DNA of 64,000 bases, taken from Beggiatoa alba B18LD (lineage in GTDB: Bacteria; Pseudomonadota; Gammaproteobacteria; Beggiatoales; Beggiatoaceae). How positions within the stretch are numbered: position 1 is the stretch's first letter; every line of letters starts with the position of its first letter. The stretch spans positions 1-64,000 of the forward strand of contig NZ_JH600070.1 of the NCBI RefSeq assembly GCF_000245015.1, given 5' to 3'. Below the pieces are notes generated by a model. The model was not told the DNA's origin. It was given only the letters and a program-made list of their open reading frames with translations, and made no database searches. Of this stretch, positions 18,237 to 26,570 are shown piece by piece. The position numbers and the translations under genes were made by a program.

Positions 18237-19495
18237 TGAGTAAAGAGGCGAGCAACATTGATAGAAGTACTTTATTAGGCGGTTTATTAGGTTGGTTTGA
18301 TGACCGTTTTCCCCTGATTGAAACGTGGGATACCCACATGGGGAAATATTATGCACCGAAAAATTTTAACTTCTGGTACTACTTCGGTGTATTTTCCATT
18401 GTTGTCTTAGTGATTCAAATCGTTACTGGGATTTTCTTAACCATGAATTATAAACCTGATGGCAATTTAGCTTTTGCCTCAGTGGAATATATCATGCGGG
18501 ATGTGTCCTTTGGCTGGTTAATTCGCTACATGCACTCTACGGGCGCATCCTTCTTCTTTATCGTCGTGTATTTGCATATGTTTAGAGCCTTATTATACGG
18601 TTCTTACAAAAAACCACGCGAATTAGTTTGGCTGGTTGGAATGGGGATTTATCTATGCTTAATGGCTGAAGCCTTCTTCGGCTATCTGTTACCTTGGGGA
18701 CAAATGTCTTACTGGGGTGCACAAGTAATTATTTCCCTCTTTGGTGCGGTTCCTGTGATTGGCGATGATTTAACTTTATGGATTCGCGGTGATTACGTTG
18801 TTTCTGATGCAACCTTGAACCGTTTCTTTGCCTTACACGTGATTGCTATTCCTTTAGTATTAGTGGGTTTAGTGTTCTTACACATTGTTGCTTTACATGC
18901 AGTCGGCTCTAACAACCCCGATGGCGTAGAAATTAAGAAATTAAAAGATGTGGATGGCAAACCTTTAGATGGGATTCCTTTCCATCCTTACTATACCGTG
19001 AAAGATTTCATGGGCGTTATCGTCTTCTTAATGTTCTTCTCAGTTGTTATGTTCTACATGCCTGAAATGGGTGGCTATTTCTTAGAAGCACCCAACTTTG
19101 TCCCTGCTGACCCCTTAGTCACACCTGCACATATTGCCCCTGTATGGTACTTCACTCCCTACTATGCCATTTTACGCGCAGTGCCTGATAAATTAATGGG
19201 CGTTATTGCAATGGGAGCAGCCGTGATGATTTTCTGCTTACTCCCTTGGTTAGACCGTAGCCCTGTTAAATCTATTCGCTACAAAGGACCTTTATTTAAA
19301 ATTGCCTTATCTATTTTCGTAGTAAGCTTTATTGGTTTAGGGATTTTAGGCGTATTACCTCCATCTCCCGCCTTGACACTATTAGCGCAAATTTTAGCGG
19401 TGATTTACTTCGCCTTCTTCCTCTTGATGCCAGTTTATACCTCGCTGGACTCTTATAAAGAAGTCCCTGAACGTGTCACGATGCCCGCACACTAA
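18236..19495 (+). CDS. petB: Ubiquinol-cytochrome c reductase, cytochrome b
   Basis: The 419-residue polytopic subunit binds the two b haems and forms the quinol-oxidising and quinone-reducing sites. Visible landmarks are RYMHSTGASFFF, the haem-histidine pairs in helices B and D (YLHMFRALLYG; FFALHVIAIPLVLVGLVFLH) and the Qo-site PEW-like region (VAPVWYFTPYYAILR; here HIAPVWYF). The length fits the family. It is translated in tandem with petA and petC as part of the proton-pumping respiratory chain. Confidence 0.97.
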   Translation: MSKEASNIDRSTLLGGLLGWFDDRFPLIETWDTHMGKYYAPKNFNFWYYFGVFSIVVLVIQIVTGIFLTMNYKPDGNLAFASVEYIMRDVSFGWLIRYMHSTGASFFFIVVYLHMFRALLYGSYKKPRELVWLVGMGIYLCLMAEAFFGYLLPWGQMSYWGAQVIISLFGAVPVIGDDLTLWIRGDYVVSDATLNRFFALHVIAIPLVLVGLVFLHIVALHAVGSNNPDGVEIKKLKDVDGKPLDGIPFHPYYTVKDFMGVIVFLMFFSVVMFYMPEMGGYFLEAPNFVPADPLVTPAHIAPVWYFTPYYAILRAVPDKLMGVIAMGAAVMIFCLLPWLDRSPVKSIRYKGPLFKIALSIFVVSFIGLGILGVLPPSPALTLLAQILAVIYFAFFLLMPVYTSLDSYKEVPERVTMPAH

Positions 19496-19520
19496 CAGCG
19501 TGAATAGGATAAAGAAAACT

Positions 19521-20276
19521 ATGAAAAAACTGCTTTTAAGTTGTTTACTGTTACTGCCTTCTATCGTATTTGCAGCCGAGACAGTCCCGTTACAACATGC
19601 TAATAACGATGTTTATGATAAAGCCTCTTTACAAAATGGTGCAAAATTGTTCACCAATTACTGCATGGGCTGTCATTCATTACAATACTCACGTTTTCAG
19701 CGAGTTGCTAAAGACTTAGATATTCCTGAAGATGTCATGAAAGCCAATCTTATGTTTACCAGCGAAAAAATTGGCGATTTAATGACAATTCCTATGCAGA
19801 AAAAAGAAGCCCTTGGCTGGTTTGGGGTTGCCCCCCCAGACTTAAGCGTCATTGCTCGCGCACGTGGCACTGACTGGATTTACAGCTTTTTATTATCTTT
19901 CTACTTAGATGAAAACAAAGCAACAGGCGTGAATAACCTCGTTTTTAAAGACACTGCAATGCCGCATGTCTTATGGGAATTACAAGGTTATCAAATGCCT
20001 GTGACTGAAAAAATCAAAGATGCTGAAGGCAAAGAACATGAAGTAATTGCGTCTTTAGCAGTCATTCATCCCGCAGGTGTCACTGACGCAGAAGCCAAGC
20101 AAAAAGCCGATGACTATCGTCGCACCGTCCGCGATTTGGTCAACTTCCTTGATTATGTTGGCGAACCTGCCAAATTACAAAGACATTATCTCGGTATGTG
20201 GGTTTTATTAGGACTCGCCTTCCTCTTTGTCTTTGCTTACGCACTGAAAAAAGAGTTTTGGCGCGACGTGCATTAA
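19521..20276 (+). CDS. petC: Ubiquinol-cytochrome c reductase, cytochrome c1
   Basis: The 251-residue cytochrome c1 has a signal peptide (KKLLLSCLLLLPSIVFA), a CMGCH haem site near residue 50, the probable axial-methionine region (TAMPHVLWELQGYQMP) and a C-terminal membrane anchor (LGMWVLLGLAFLFVFAYALK). ATG 19521 was chosen over the longer frame, which overlaps petB and lacks a signal peptide at its end. It completes the three-subunit bc1 complex. Confidence 0.97.
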   Translation: MKKLLLSCLLLLPSIVFAAETVPLQHANNDVYDKASLQNGAKLFTNYCMGCHSLQYSRFQRVAKDLDIPEDVMKANLMFTSEKIGDLMTIPMQKKEALGWFGVAPPDLSVIARARGTDWIYSFLLSFYLDENKATGVNNLVFKDTAMPHVLWELQGYQMPVTEKIKDAEGKEHEVIASLAVIHPAGVTDAEAKQKADDYRRTVRDLVNFLDYVGEPAKLQRHYLGMWVLLGLAFLFVFAYALKKEFWRDVH

Positions 20277-20307
20277 ACCCTATTATTACCTAACCTAATA
20301 GGAATAA

Positions 20308-20327
20308 GGGAACTCTATAGAGTTCCC
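20308..20327 (+). terminator. Terminator after petABC
   Basis: A perfect 20-base palindrome, GGGAACTCTATAGAGTTCCC, is followed directly by TTTTCT. It lies 32 bases after the petC stop and separates the bc1 operon from sspB. Confidence 0.8.
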
Positions 20328-20363
20328 TTTTCTATTATGCTAACCCTTGAATTATTTTGATAT

Positions 20364-20765
20364 ATGATGACTTCTCCACGCCCTTACTTAATCCGTGCTG
20401 TCTATGAGTGGATTATAGACAACAATTTTACCCCTTACCTAAAAGTCAATGCGAACCTAGAACAGGTCGAAGTACCCCGAGAGTTCGTGAATGAAGAGGG
20501 TAGTATTGTATTAAATATCTCCCCTTCCGCAGTTCGTGATTTAGAACTAGGCAATGAATGGCTGAGTTTTAATGCACGTTTTTCTGGCAGAGCGCAAAAT
20601 GTGCTAGTCCCTATTGCAGCTGTATTAGGCATTTATACAAAAGAAAACGGACGTGGTTTTTTCTTCAATGCAGAAGAATTTCAAGATGAAACTCCACCCG
20701 AAACGCCACCACCAGCCCCTACCCCCACAGCGAAAAAAGCACCATTCTTAAAAGTTGTTAAATAA
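20364..20765 (+). CDS. sspB: ClpXP protease specificity-enhancing factor SspB
   Basis: SspB tethers ssrA-tagged and other substrates to ClpX. The 133-residue protein has the conserved folded part (RPYLIRAVYEWIIDNNFTPY and VLNISPSAVRDLELGNEWL, then FSGRAQNVLVPIAAVLGIY). An acidic, proline-rich linker follows, and the C-terminus (KAPFLKVVK) resembles the ClpX-docking LRVVK tail. In many gammaproteobacteria petABC is followed by sspA then sspB; here sspA is missing from that slot. Confidence 0.93.
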   Translation: MMTSPRPYLIRAVYEWIIDNNFTPYLKVNANLEQVEVPREFVNEEGSIVLNISPSAVRDLELGNEWLSFNARFSGRAQNVLVPIAAVLGIYTKENGRGFFFNAEEFQDETPPETPPPAPTPTAKKAPFLKVVK

Positions 20766-20789
20766 CAGTGGTTAAGTTATGAGGATATA

Positions 20790-21287
20790 ATGATGTCATT
20801 AGGCAATGATTTCCCCACACTTTTCCGCGTTTCTGTACTCACAGCCTGTGAGCGCGTAGAAGGACATACATGGTTAAAAGAACGCTGGCGCATTTTAGGC
20901 GTTGTTCCTGTACATGAAGAACAAGCAACCTCACGCACAGAACTGTTAGTGACAGACCAAGAAACCCAATATTTATGGACAGGGTTCACACTACAATTAC
21001 ACAAAGACGAACTAGAAAGCTATTACCATAACTTAACAGCCCCTAAGCCACGGCTTTATGTTGTCTGTCATGGAGACGCAAATGAAGAACCTATCCCGTT
21101 TCTTGTCACCTTAAGCTACGACGAATCAGCCGCTTATGGCGAAGCTGAATCTCGAGTTTATGATGTCAGTATGCCCGCTGAAATTTATCGCTGGATGGAA
21201 TTGTATGTACTCGAATACTACAACCCAAAACCCCGCGAAAAACGCGAACGGCAAAAATGGTTTAATGATAAATCCTCACCTTCGTGA
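20790..21287 (+). CDS. DUF3305 family protein
   Basis: The 165-residue protein matches the DUF3305 family as I know it: an N-terminal FRVSVLTACERVEGHTWLKE segment, a central QYLWTGFTLQLHKDE, and ECYDVSMPAEIYRWMELYVL-like sequence near the end. Members are usually encoded next to DUF3306 proteins, as here, and often near formate dehydrogenase genes, which are absent from this window. It is cytoplasmic and its biochemical role is unknown. The start may be ATG 20790 or the adjacent ATG 20793. Confidence 0.8.
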   Translation: MMSLGNDFPTLFRVSVLTACERVEGHTWLKERWRILGVVPVHEEQATSRTELLVTDQETQYLWTGFTLQLHKDELESYYHNLTAPKPRLYVVCHGDANEEPIPFLVTLSYDESAAYGEAESRVYDVSMPAEIYRWMELYVLEYYNPKPREKRERQKWFNDKSSPS

Positions 21288-21294
21288 GACCCTC

Positions 21295-21891
21295 ATGATG
21301 ATGGATAAAAAACACGCCCCGACACAAGACAACTTTATTCAACGCTGGTCACGTCGCAAACACGCCCAAGTTCAACAAGCTTCCTCTTTTCCCCCTGATG
21401 AAGTTTCCCCCGCTTCACCGCCTGCCCCTACTGCGGACATAGCAAATCAGACAAAAGCCTTTCCGACTGATATGGAAACACTCACAGATGCTGATATGCC
21501 TGCTTTAGACAACTTAGACGAACATAGCGATTATCAGCAGTTTTTTGCGAAAAAAGTCAGCCAAGAATTACGGACATTAGCCTTACGTAAACTCTTCCAT
21601 CACCCTCGTTTTAACGACATGGATGGACTAGACATTTATCACGAAGATTACACCCAGTTTGAGCCATTAGGCGATGTTATTCCTCATGAAATTCGCAGTT
21701 TACTAACACAAAAAGCCAATGTCCTAAAAGAAAACACACAAGAATTGATTTCTAACCCAACCAACAATATAAAAGACGCTATTCAAACCCCAAAAACCGT
21801 GCCACAATCAACCACAACAACGGGAAGCGAAGAACCTTCTATAGATACCCCCCAAACAAACGTATCATCCGCTATACCAAAAGCAGGTTAA
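21295..21891 (+). CDS. DUF3306 family protein
   Basis: The 198-residue partner of the preceding gene carries the DUF3306 hallmarks: FIQRWSRRKHAQ near the start, a low-complexity linker, then DADMPALDNLDEHSDYQQFF and LRKLFHHPRFNDMDGLDIY. The C-terminal 60 residues are low-complexity Thr/Pro/Asn. ATG 21295 (in ATGATGATG) is used because upstream sequence overlaps the DUF3305 gene in another frame. The pair is translated almost continuously. Function unknown. Confidence 0.8.
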   Translation: MMMDKKHAPTQDNFIQRWSRRKHAQVQQASSFPPDEVSPASPPAPTADIANQTKAFPTDMETLTDADMPALDNLDEHSDYQQFFAKKVSQELRTLALRKLFHHPRFNDMDGLDIYHEDYTQFEPLGDVIPHEIRSLLTQKANVLKENTQELISNPTNNIKDAIQTPKTVPQSTTTTGSEEPSIDTPQTNVSSAIPKAG

Positions 21892-21966
21892 TCATTAGAA
21901 TACACATAAATTCTTTTTAAGCCTGTTAAAACCTCTTATGATATAAACCCACTAACGCCACACAGG

Positions 21967-22848
21967 ATGTTTAAAATGATGAGATATGTCACAGCCTGTT
22001 TACTTCTATTTTTTGCAACAACGAGCAGTTACGCCGCAGAACCGCCATTACCACAAGTTGAAATCCAAACCAGTATGGGCAAAATCGTACTGGAGCTATA
22101 CCCAGAAAAAGCCCCAGTAACTGTTTACAACTTTCTAACTTACGCACAAGAAGGATTTTATACAGGTACAATTTTTCATCGGGTCATTAAAGATTTTATG
22201 GTTCAAGGGGGCGGATATACCGCTGATTTTGAGAAAAAAACAACTCGCCCAGAAATCAAAAACGAAGCAAACAATGGATTAAAAAATCTACGTGGCACAG
22301 TTGCAATGGCTCGCTCTGCTGACCCTGATTCGGCAAGCTCTCAATTTTTTGTCAACGTTAAAGATAACTACTTCCTCGATTATCAATCCTCCACCCCTTC
22401 AGGCTGGGGATATACCGTTTTTGGAAAAGTCACCACAGGCATGGATGTTGTAGATAAAATCCAAGCTGTTACAACAGGCGCGGGTGGTACTTTTACAAAA
22501 AACGTCCCTGAACAAGCTATTACCATTGATGGCATGAAATTAAAAAATGCAGAAGCTGTTTTAGCCGCTCCCCCAGCAGCTTTACTCAAAGAAACTAAAC
22601 CAGTCATGCCCACGCCACCAACCCCAACGAGTGCGACAACCGCTAATACAACAGAAGCACCTGCGACCAATAAAGTTGAGGAAAAAGCACCAACCCCAAC
22701 AATAACCGCCACCATACCACCCCCTAAAGCAGAAGAAAAAATAGAAAGCGTGCCTCCTAAACCAACGCTAACCCCTGAAATGTTAAGCAAGGCAAGCAAG
22801 GCAACAGACGCACCATCTAAACCAGATAAACCAGAACCAACCCCCTAA
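21967..22848 (+). CDS. Periplasmic peptidyl-prolyl isomerase (cyclophilin) with Pro/Thr tail
   Basis: The 293-residue protein joins a signal peptide (VTACLLLFFATTSSYAAE), a cyclophilin domain (about 30-195) and a roughly 95-residue Pro/Thr/Lys-rich tail. Cyclophilin motifs are FHRVIKDFMVQGGGYT, SASSQFFVNVKDN and GWGYTVFGKV. It would catalyse proline isomerisation in the periplasm. The tail (TPPTPTSATTANTTEAPATN) has no family match I know and may be unstructured. A second, tail-less cyclophilin follows, so the two probably arose by duplication. Confidence 0.9.
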   Translation: MFKMMRYVTACLLLFFATTSSYAAEPPLPQVEIQTSMGKIVLELYPEKAPVTVYNFLTYAQEGFYTGTIFHRVIKDFMVQGGGYTADFEKKTTRPEIKNEANNGLKNLRGTVAMARSADPDSASSQFFVNVKDNYFLDYQSSTPSGWGYTVFGKVTTGMDVVDKIQAVTTGAGGTFTKNVPEQAITIDGMKLKNAEAVLAAPPAALLKETKPVMPTPPTPTSATTANTTEAPATNKVEEKAPTPTITATIPPPKAEEKIESVPPKPTLTPEMLSKASKATDAPSKPDKPEPTP

Positions 22849-22937
22849 AACGTCTTTTTTATCACGCATAAAATACGCTTGAAACTCACTAATTAAGACT
22901 ATTTTACTTCGTGTAACCCATTGAGGATGATAATATT

Positions 22938-23435
22938 ATGCAGGTTAGCTTACAAACCAACTACGGTACAATTACTCTCGAATTAAACAGCGAAAAAGCA
23001 CCAAAAACAGTAGAAAATTTCGCCAGTTATGTCCGTTCTGGTTTTTATGATGGCACATTATTTCACCGCGTCATCAACGGCTTTATGATACAAGGCGGGG
23101 GGTTAGAAGCAGGAATGGTTAATAAACCAACCAACAAACCCATTGAAAATGAAGCTAATAATGGCTTGAGCAATAAAGCTGGAACGATTGCAATGGCTCG
23201 GACATCTGACCCACACTCCGCCACAGCGCAATTCTTTATTAACGTTGCCGACAACAAATTTTTAGACTTTACAGCCCCAACTATGCAAGGCTGGGGCTAC
23301 TGCGTATTCGGCACAGTTATCGATGGCATGGACATCGTGAATAAAATCAAAACAGTCAGCACAACCAACCGCGCGGGACATCAAGACGTGCCTATTGAAA
23401 ACGTCATCATCGAAAAAGCCAGCGTCGTTGAATAA
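22938..23435 (+). CDS. ppiB: Cytoplasmic peptidyl-prolyl isomerase B
   Basis: The 165-residue cyclophilin lacks a signal peptide and matches PpiB in length. It keeps [18 protein letters not shown], the catalytic arginine in [17 protein letters not shown] and [10 protein letters not shown]. It lies 90 bases after the periplasmic cyclophilin and upstream of lpxH; the ppiB-lpxH order is also seen in E. coli relatives. A hairpin terminator separates it from lpxH. Confidence 0.94.
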   Translation: MQVSLQTNYGTITLELNSEKAPKTVENFASYVRSGFYDGTLFHRVINGFMIQGGGLEAGMVNKPTNKPIENEANNGLSNKAGTIAMARTSDPHSATAQFFINVADNKFLDFTAPTMQGWGYCVFGTVIDGMDIVNKIKTVSTTNRAGHQDVPIENVIIEKASVVE

Positions 23436-23461
23436 ACCACAGATTGCTGATAAAAATCAAT

Positions 23462-23496
23462 AAACCCGTCGGTTGTCTCATACTGCTGACGGGTTT
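23462..23496 (+). terminator. Terminator after ppiB
   Basis: AAACCCGTC (23462-23470) pairs with GACGGGTTT (23488-23496) and is followed by CCTTTTTCT. It lies between ppiB and lpxH, 36 bases before the lpxH start. Confidence 0.75.
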
Positions 23497-23531
23497 CCTT
23501 TTTCTACCAACCTGCATAAATCCTATACATT

Positions 23532-24260
23532 ATGGAAACTTTATTCATTGCCGATTTACATTTAAGTCCCGAAAAAACCGATTTAGCTGCACGTTTTCAA
23601 CATTTTTTAAACCAACGAGCGGTTAAAGCACAAGCGTTATACATTTTAGGAGACTTATTTGAAGCATGGCTAGGAGATGACGAAGAACATATTTTTTATC
23701 ACAACATACTAAAACAATTACAACAACTCACAGAGCAAGGCGTGCCCGTGACAGTTTTACACGGAAATCGTGATTTTTTATTAAGCACAAGATTTGCCCA
23801 ACAAACAGGATGCCAATTGATAGAAGCAGATAGCCTACAAATAACCCTTTATGGCACACCAACATTATTAATGCATGGCGATACCTTATGCACATTAGAC
23901 CATGCCTATCAAACCTTTCGACAACAAGTACGCAATCCACTCTGGCAAAAAACTTTTTTAACCTACCCTTTAGCACAACGACGCTTAATAGCACAACAAG
24001 CACGACAAGAAAGCCAAAATTATCAACAACAAACTGAAAATAGCATTATGGATGTCACCCCGACTGAAGTCGTGAAAATCTTAGAACAAGCCAAATTACA
24101 ACATTTAATTCATGGACATACCCATCGCCCTGCGATTCACCATTTAACCGCAAATCAACAACCTGCTTATCGCTATGTCGTTGGGGATTGGCAAACAACA
24201 CAAGCCATGATTTTAGTGTGTCGCCCAAATGACTGGCAATTAGAAAATTATATGCCTTGA
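23532..24260 (+). CDS. lpxH: UDP-2,3-diacylglucosamine diphosphatase
   Basis: LpxH hydrolyses UDP-2,3-diacylglucosamine to lipid X in lipid A synthesis. The 242-residue protein has the calcineurin-type metallophosphoesterase motifs in order: FIADLHLS, GDLFEAWLGDD, HGNRDFLL, MHGDTLCTLD and IHGHTHRPAIH. The length matches E. coli LpxH (240). The enzyme is peripheral to the inner membrane. No other lipid A gene is in the window. Confidence 0.95.
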   Translation: METLFIADLHLSPEKTDLAARFQHFLNQRAVKAQALYILGDLFEAWLGDDEEHIFYHNILKQLQQLTEQGVPVTVLHGNRDFLLSTRFAQQTGCQLIEADSLQITLYGTPTLLMHGDTLCTLDHAYQTFRQQVRNPLWQKTFLTYPLAQRRLIAQQARQESQNYQQQTENSIMDVTPTEVVKILEQAKLQHLIHGHTHRPAIHHLTANQQPAYRYVVGDWQTTQAMILVCRPNDWQLENYMP

Positions 24261-24301
24261 CAAATTTTTTCATAAAAAATAAAGAAATATCAGACATTAA
24301 C

Positions 24302-24417
24302 CCCTAACAAGTCTGTTAAAACACGCCTAAAGGTCTGCCAATCCTTCTAAAAGAAAGAAACTCGCTCAGATGACTATAAAAAAATGGGTGGCAAACGGTA
24401 CTTTGTTTGTCCACCCT
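24302..24417. other. Decayed repeat remnant and bidirectional hairpin
   Basis: The sequence AAAAGAAAGAAACTCGCTCAG (ending about 24370) looks like a worn repeat end. Next comes a hairpin, GGGTGGCAAAC (24386-24396) with GTTTGTCCACCC (24405-24416), one base bulged, with A's before and T's after. It can terminate both lpxH and the minus-strand small gene at 24531. Confidence 0.5.
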
Positions 24418-24530
24418 CATTTTAATCAAGCTGTTTTTTCTGTTAGAAAAACCGAATTTAGGCAAATGATATATATCCTCCCCTTATTTCATCTCAACAA
24501 TGTAACTCTACTTAATTAATGTTGAAATAT

Positions 24531-24665
24531 TCAAATAAACAAATGCTTATCATCATCAACAACTTCAGCTTGCTTCAACGTATTGATGAACTTATACCCT
24601 ATCAGACCCGCTCCAACACATAGACCCAATAGTAATGTCATGACTATTATTGTGGTAAATGACAT
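24531..24665 (-). CDS. Small single-span membrane protein (44 residues)
   Basis: This short frame encodes 44 residues with one clear membrane helix (TIIVMTLLLGLCVGAGLIGY, about residues 5-24) and a polar, acidic C-terminus (KQAEVVDDDKH). A strong ribosome site, AAAGGGGGG, lies about eight bases before the ATG at 24665. A hairpin terminator at 24386-24417 lies downstream on the same strand. The size and topology recall small subunits or assembly factors of membrane complexes, but I do not recognise the family. It stands alone between lpxH and truA. Confidence 0.6.
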   Translation of the reverse strand: MSFTTIIVMTLLLGLCVGAGLIGYKFINTLKQAEVVDDDKHLFI

Positions 24666-25108
24666 TGTTGTTTCCCCCCCTTTAGTACTCACATTGCCTT
24701 TTTATAACTAATAGTATTTCTCTTTTATAACAGCAAGTTTAGTTTTTCAAAAAAAAGTCAAAAAATACTTATTTTTATTTTAACTCAACAAGTTGAACAG
24801 TAAATTTTTAACCTTGTTTCTGTTAGAGTTCTTTATTTTCATAATAGTCTCTGTTAATACTTACTAATAAATTTGAGCCTAAAAATATTTTAATTACAAA
24901 ACAATTTATTAAAGATAAAACCTATAAAAAACTGAACTGATGAAAGAAAAAACAATGTTCTGTCATAAATACCGCTTTTTTATTATTCATCCCGCTACAT
25001 GAATAAAAATGCTGTTTGTAAGTAAATCGTCTGTGATATTCTCCCTCGTTCAAACCAAACAGGTGGCGTATTGCCGACAGGATTTATTGCAATAGGTTTT
25101 TGTAAAGA
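24666..25108. other. AT-rich intergenic region upstream of truA
   Basis: About 440 very AT-rich bases separate the small minus-strand gene from truA. The region should hold both promoters. I see no further open frame, RNA gene or repeat. A possible weak promoter for truA is TTGTAA at 25016 with TATTCT at 25037, with a rather short 15-base spacer. Confidence 0.35.
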
Positions 25109-25885
25109 ATGAGAATTGCGTTAGGGGTTGAATATAACGGGGCGGCGTTTTGTGGGTGGCAATTGCAAGAAGCGGGCGTGCGCACGGTGCAGGGATGCGT
25201 CGAGGAAGCCTTGTCTAAAGTCGCAAATCATCCTGTTGTGGCAACATGTGCGGGGCGGACGGATAAAGGCGTGCACGCACTGAGTCAGATAATTCATATC
25301 GATGTTACCGCACAGCGTTCTATGCGTTCTTGGGTCTTGGGAGGAAATGTTAATTTACCCAATGATATTGGCTTTTTATGGGCGCAAGAAGTTGATGAAC
25401 AATTTCATGCTCGCTTTTCAGCGCGGGGACGGTCTTATCGCTACATTATTTTAAATCGGATGGTGCGCCCAGCCTTGTTAATCAATAAAGTAGCGTGGGA
25501 TTATCGAGCGTTGGATGTAGAACGGATGCAAACAGCGGGGAATTTTTTATTAGGCACGCATGATTTTACCTCCTATCGCGCTGTTGGATGTCAGGCAAAA
25601 CAGCCTGTACGGACGATTAGCCGTTTAAGTGTTACACGCCAAGCGGATTATGTGATTATAGAAGTCTCTGCCAATGCGTTTTTACATCATATGGTGCGCA
25701 ACATCGCGGGCGTGTTGATGACAATTGGATGTGGTGAGCAAGCCCCAGAGTGGGCAAAAGCAGTTTTAGAAGCGCGTGACCGTACCGCTGGCGGTGTGAC
25801 CGCGCCCGCAAGTGGTTTGTATTTTCAAAGCGTGTTGTATCCTGAACCTTATATGTTTCCGCAGGCGGTGGTGCCTGTGTTGTAA
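25109..25885 (+). CDS. truA: tRNA pseudouridine(38-40) synthase
   Basis: TruA makes pseudouridine at positions 38-40 of the tRNA anticodon arm. The 258-residue protein is full length. The catalytic aspartate lies in CAGRTDKGVHALSQ near residue 53; ARGRSYRYIILNR and ANAFLHHMVRNIAGVL are also conserved. The last part, from residue 112 to the stop, is repeated almost identically as a gene fragment at 39718-40164. Of the three residue differences noticed, all are in the final 25 residues. Confidence 0.96.
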   Translation: MRIALGVEYNGAAFCGWQLQEAGVRTVQGCVEEALSKVANHPVVATCAGRTDKGVHALSQIIHIDVTAQRSMRSWVLGGNVNLPNDIGFLWAQEVDEQFHARFSARGRSYRYIILNRMVRPALLINKVAWDYRALDVERMQTAGNFLLGTHDFTSYRAVGCQAKQPVRTISRLSVTRQADYVIIEVSANAFLHHMVRNIAGVLMTIGCGEQAPEWAKAVLEARDRTAGGVTAPASGLYFQSVLYPEPYMFPQAVVPVL

Positions 25886-25902
25886 TCATCTAAAATTAAA
25901 AT

Positions 25903-25928
25903 GCGTTAGGTGTGGGAACACCTAACGC
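25903..25928 (+). terminator. Hairpin after truA
   Basis: A perfect 11-base stem, GCGTTAGGTGT (25903-25913) with ACACCTAACGC (25918-25928), has a four-base loop. No good T run follows, so terminator activity is likely but not certain. This hairpin is not present after the truA fragment at 39718. Confidence 0.5.
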
Positions 25929-25962
25929 TGTGGTTAAAAAGATAATGGCTTTATACTAAAGT

Positions 25963-26095
25963 AACCTGAATTCTGCAAGATTTTATGGATTAAACAGCGA
26001 GTTAATGCGTAAAATCGCTTTAGCGATTTTACAAAGATGGGGGATTTTCTTCCTTTTGTCTGAATCAGGATTAGCAGAGTTAATAAGGAAAGGAT
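25963..26095. repeat. Degenerate palindromic repeat copy
   Basis: The left end reads AACCTGAATTCTGCAAG, a worn version of the family end. A TGTCTGAATCAGGATTAGCA block follows near 26057. Between them is a private hairpin, GTAAAATCGC (26009-26018) with GCGATTTTAC (26023-26032). The right end is not recognisable. It lies between the convergent truA and CULT genes. Confidence 0.5.
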
Positions 26096-26140
26096 TAGCA
26101 ATTCTAAAATAATACTTTAGATATTAGCATGTTGACTGGA

Positions 26141-26551
26141 TTACCCATCCCGCAAATTTGCTAAAATCAGCCCAAAAAAGCCTTGATTGACAGCTTGATA
26201 ATACCAGCCTAATTGTTGATGGCAATTAGCACATTGCGCATATCGCCAGTAATGACCTGCAAACCATGTGTATTCTAAGGTTGGCACGCCATAGCAGAAA
26301 CAGCCATCCGCTTGAGAAAAACAACCAATTTGAAAACTGATTTCAGCAGGATTATGGAAAATGTGATGATGTTGCCCTTGAATATCAATTTTATAGCGAT
26401 GGTGCGTAATCGGATGTTGACAAAAACGGCATAAAATGGGTCTTTCTTGCGGTTTTAGCGTCGTATGCTCGGTTAAGGCTGAGAATAAGCGGTTAAAATC
26501 GTCTTCTTCTAACGATTGTAATAGATAGGGCAACGCTGTTAGTGTCATCAT
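26141..26551 (-). CDS. Bacterial cereblon-type CULT domain protein
   Basis: The 136-residue protein has the CULT domain known from eukaryotic cereblon and a few bacterial single-domain homologues. Four zinc cysteines are present, C41/C44 and C107/C110. The three cage tryptophans are W96, W102 and W116. Their spacing, W-x5-W-x4-C-x2-C-x5-W, equals that of human cereblon W380, W386, C391, C394, W400. It follows the von Willebrand A gene by 19 bases on the same strand, so the two are likely one transcript. Family members bind cyclic imides such as aspartimide-derived ends; the natural role in bacteria is not settled. The N-terminal 38 residues are helical and outside the domain. Confidence 0.85.
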   Translation of the reverse strand: MMTLTALPYLLQSLEEDDFNRLFSALTEHTTLKPQERPILCRFCQHPITHHRYKIDIQGQHHHIFHNPAEISFQIGCFSQADGCFCYGVPTLEYTWFAGHYWRYAQCANCHQQLGWYYQAVNQGFFGLILANLRDG

Positions 26552-26570
26552 GTTTCATGAAAGAAAATCT

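Noticed and set aside
22383-22799. 138-residue minus-strand frame opposite the periplasmic cyclophilin
   Set aside because: It mirrors the low-complexity Pro/Thr tail of the plus-strand gene and has no plausible ribosome site or family.
23444-23626. 60-residue plus-strand frame across the ppiB terminator and lpxH start
   Set aside because: It runs through a terminator stem and into lpxH in another frame, with no ribosome site.
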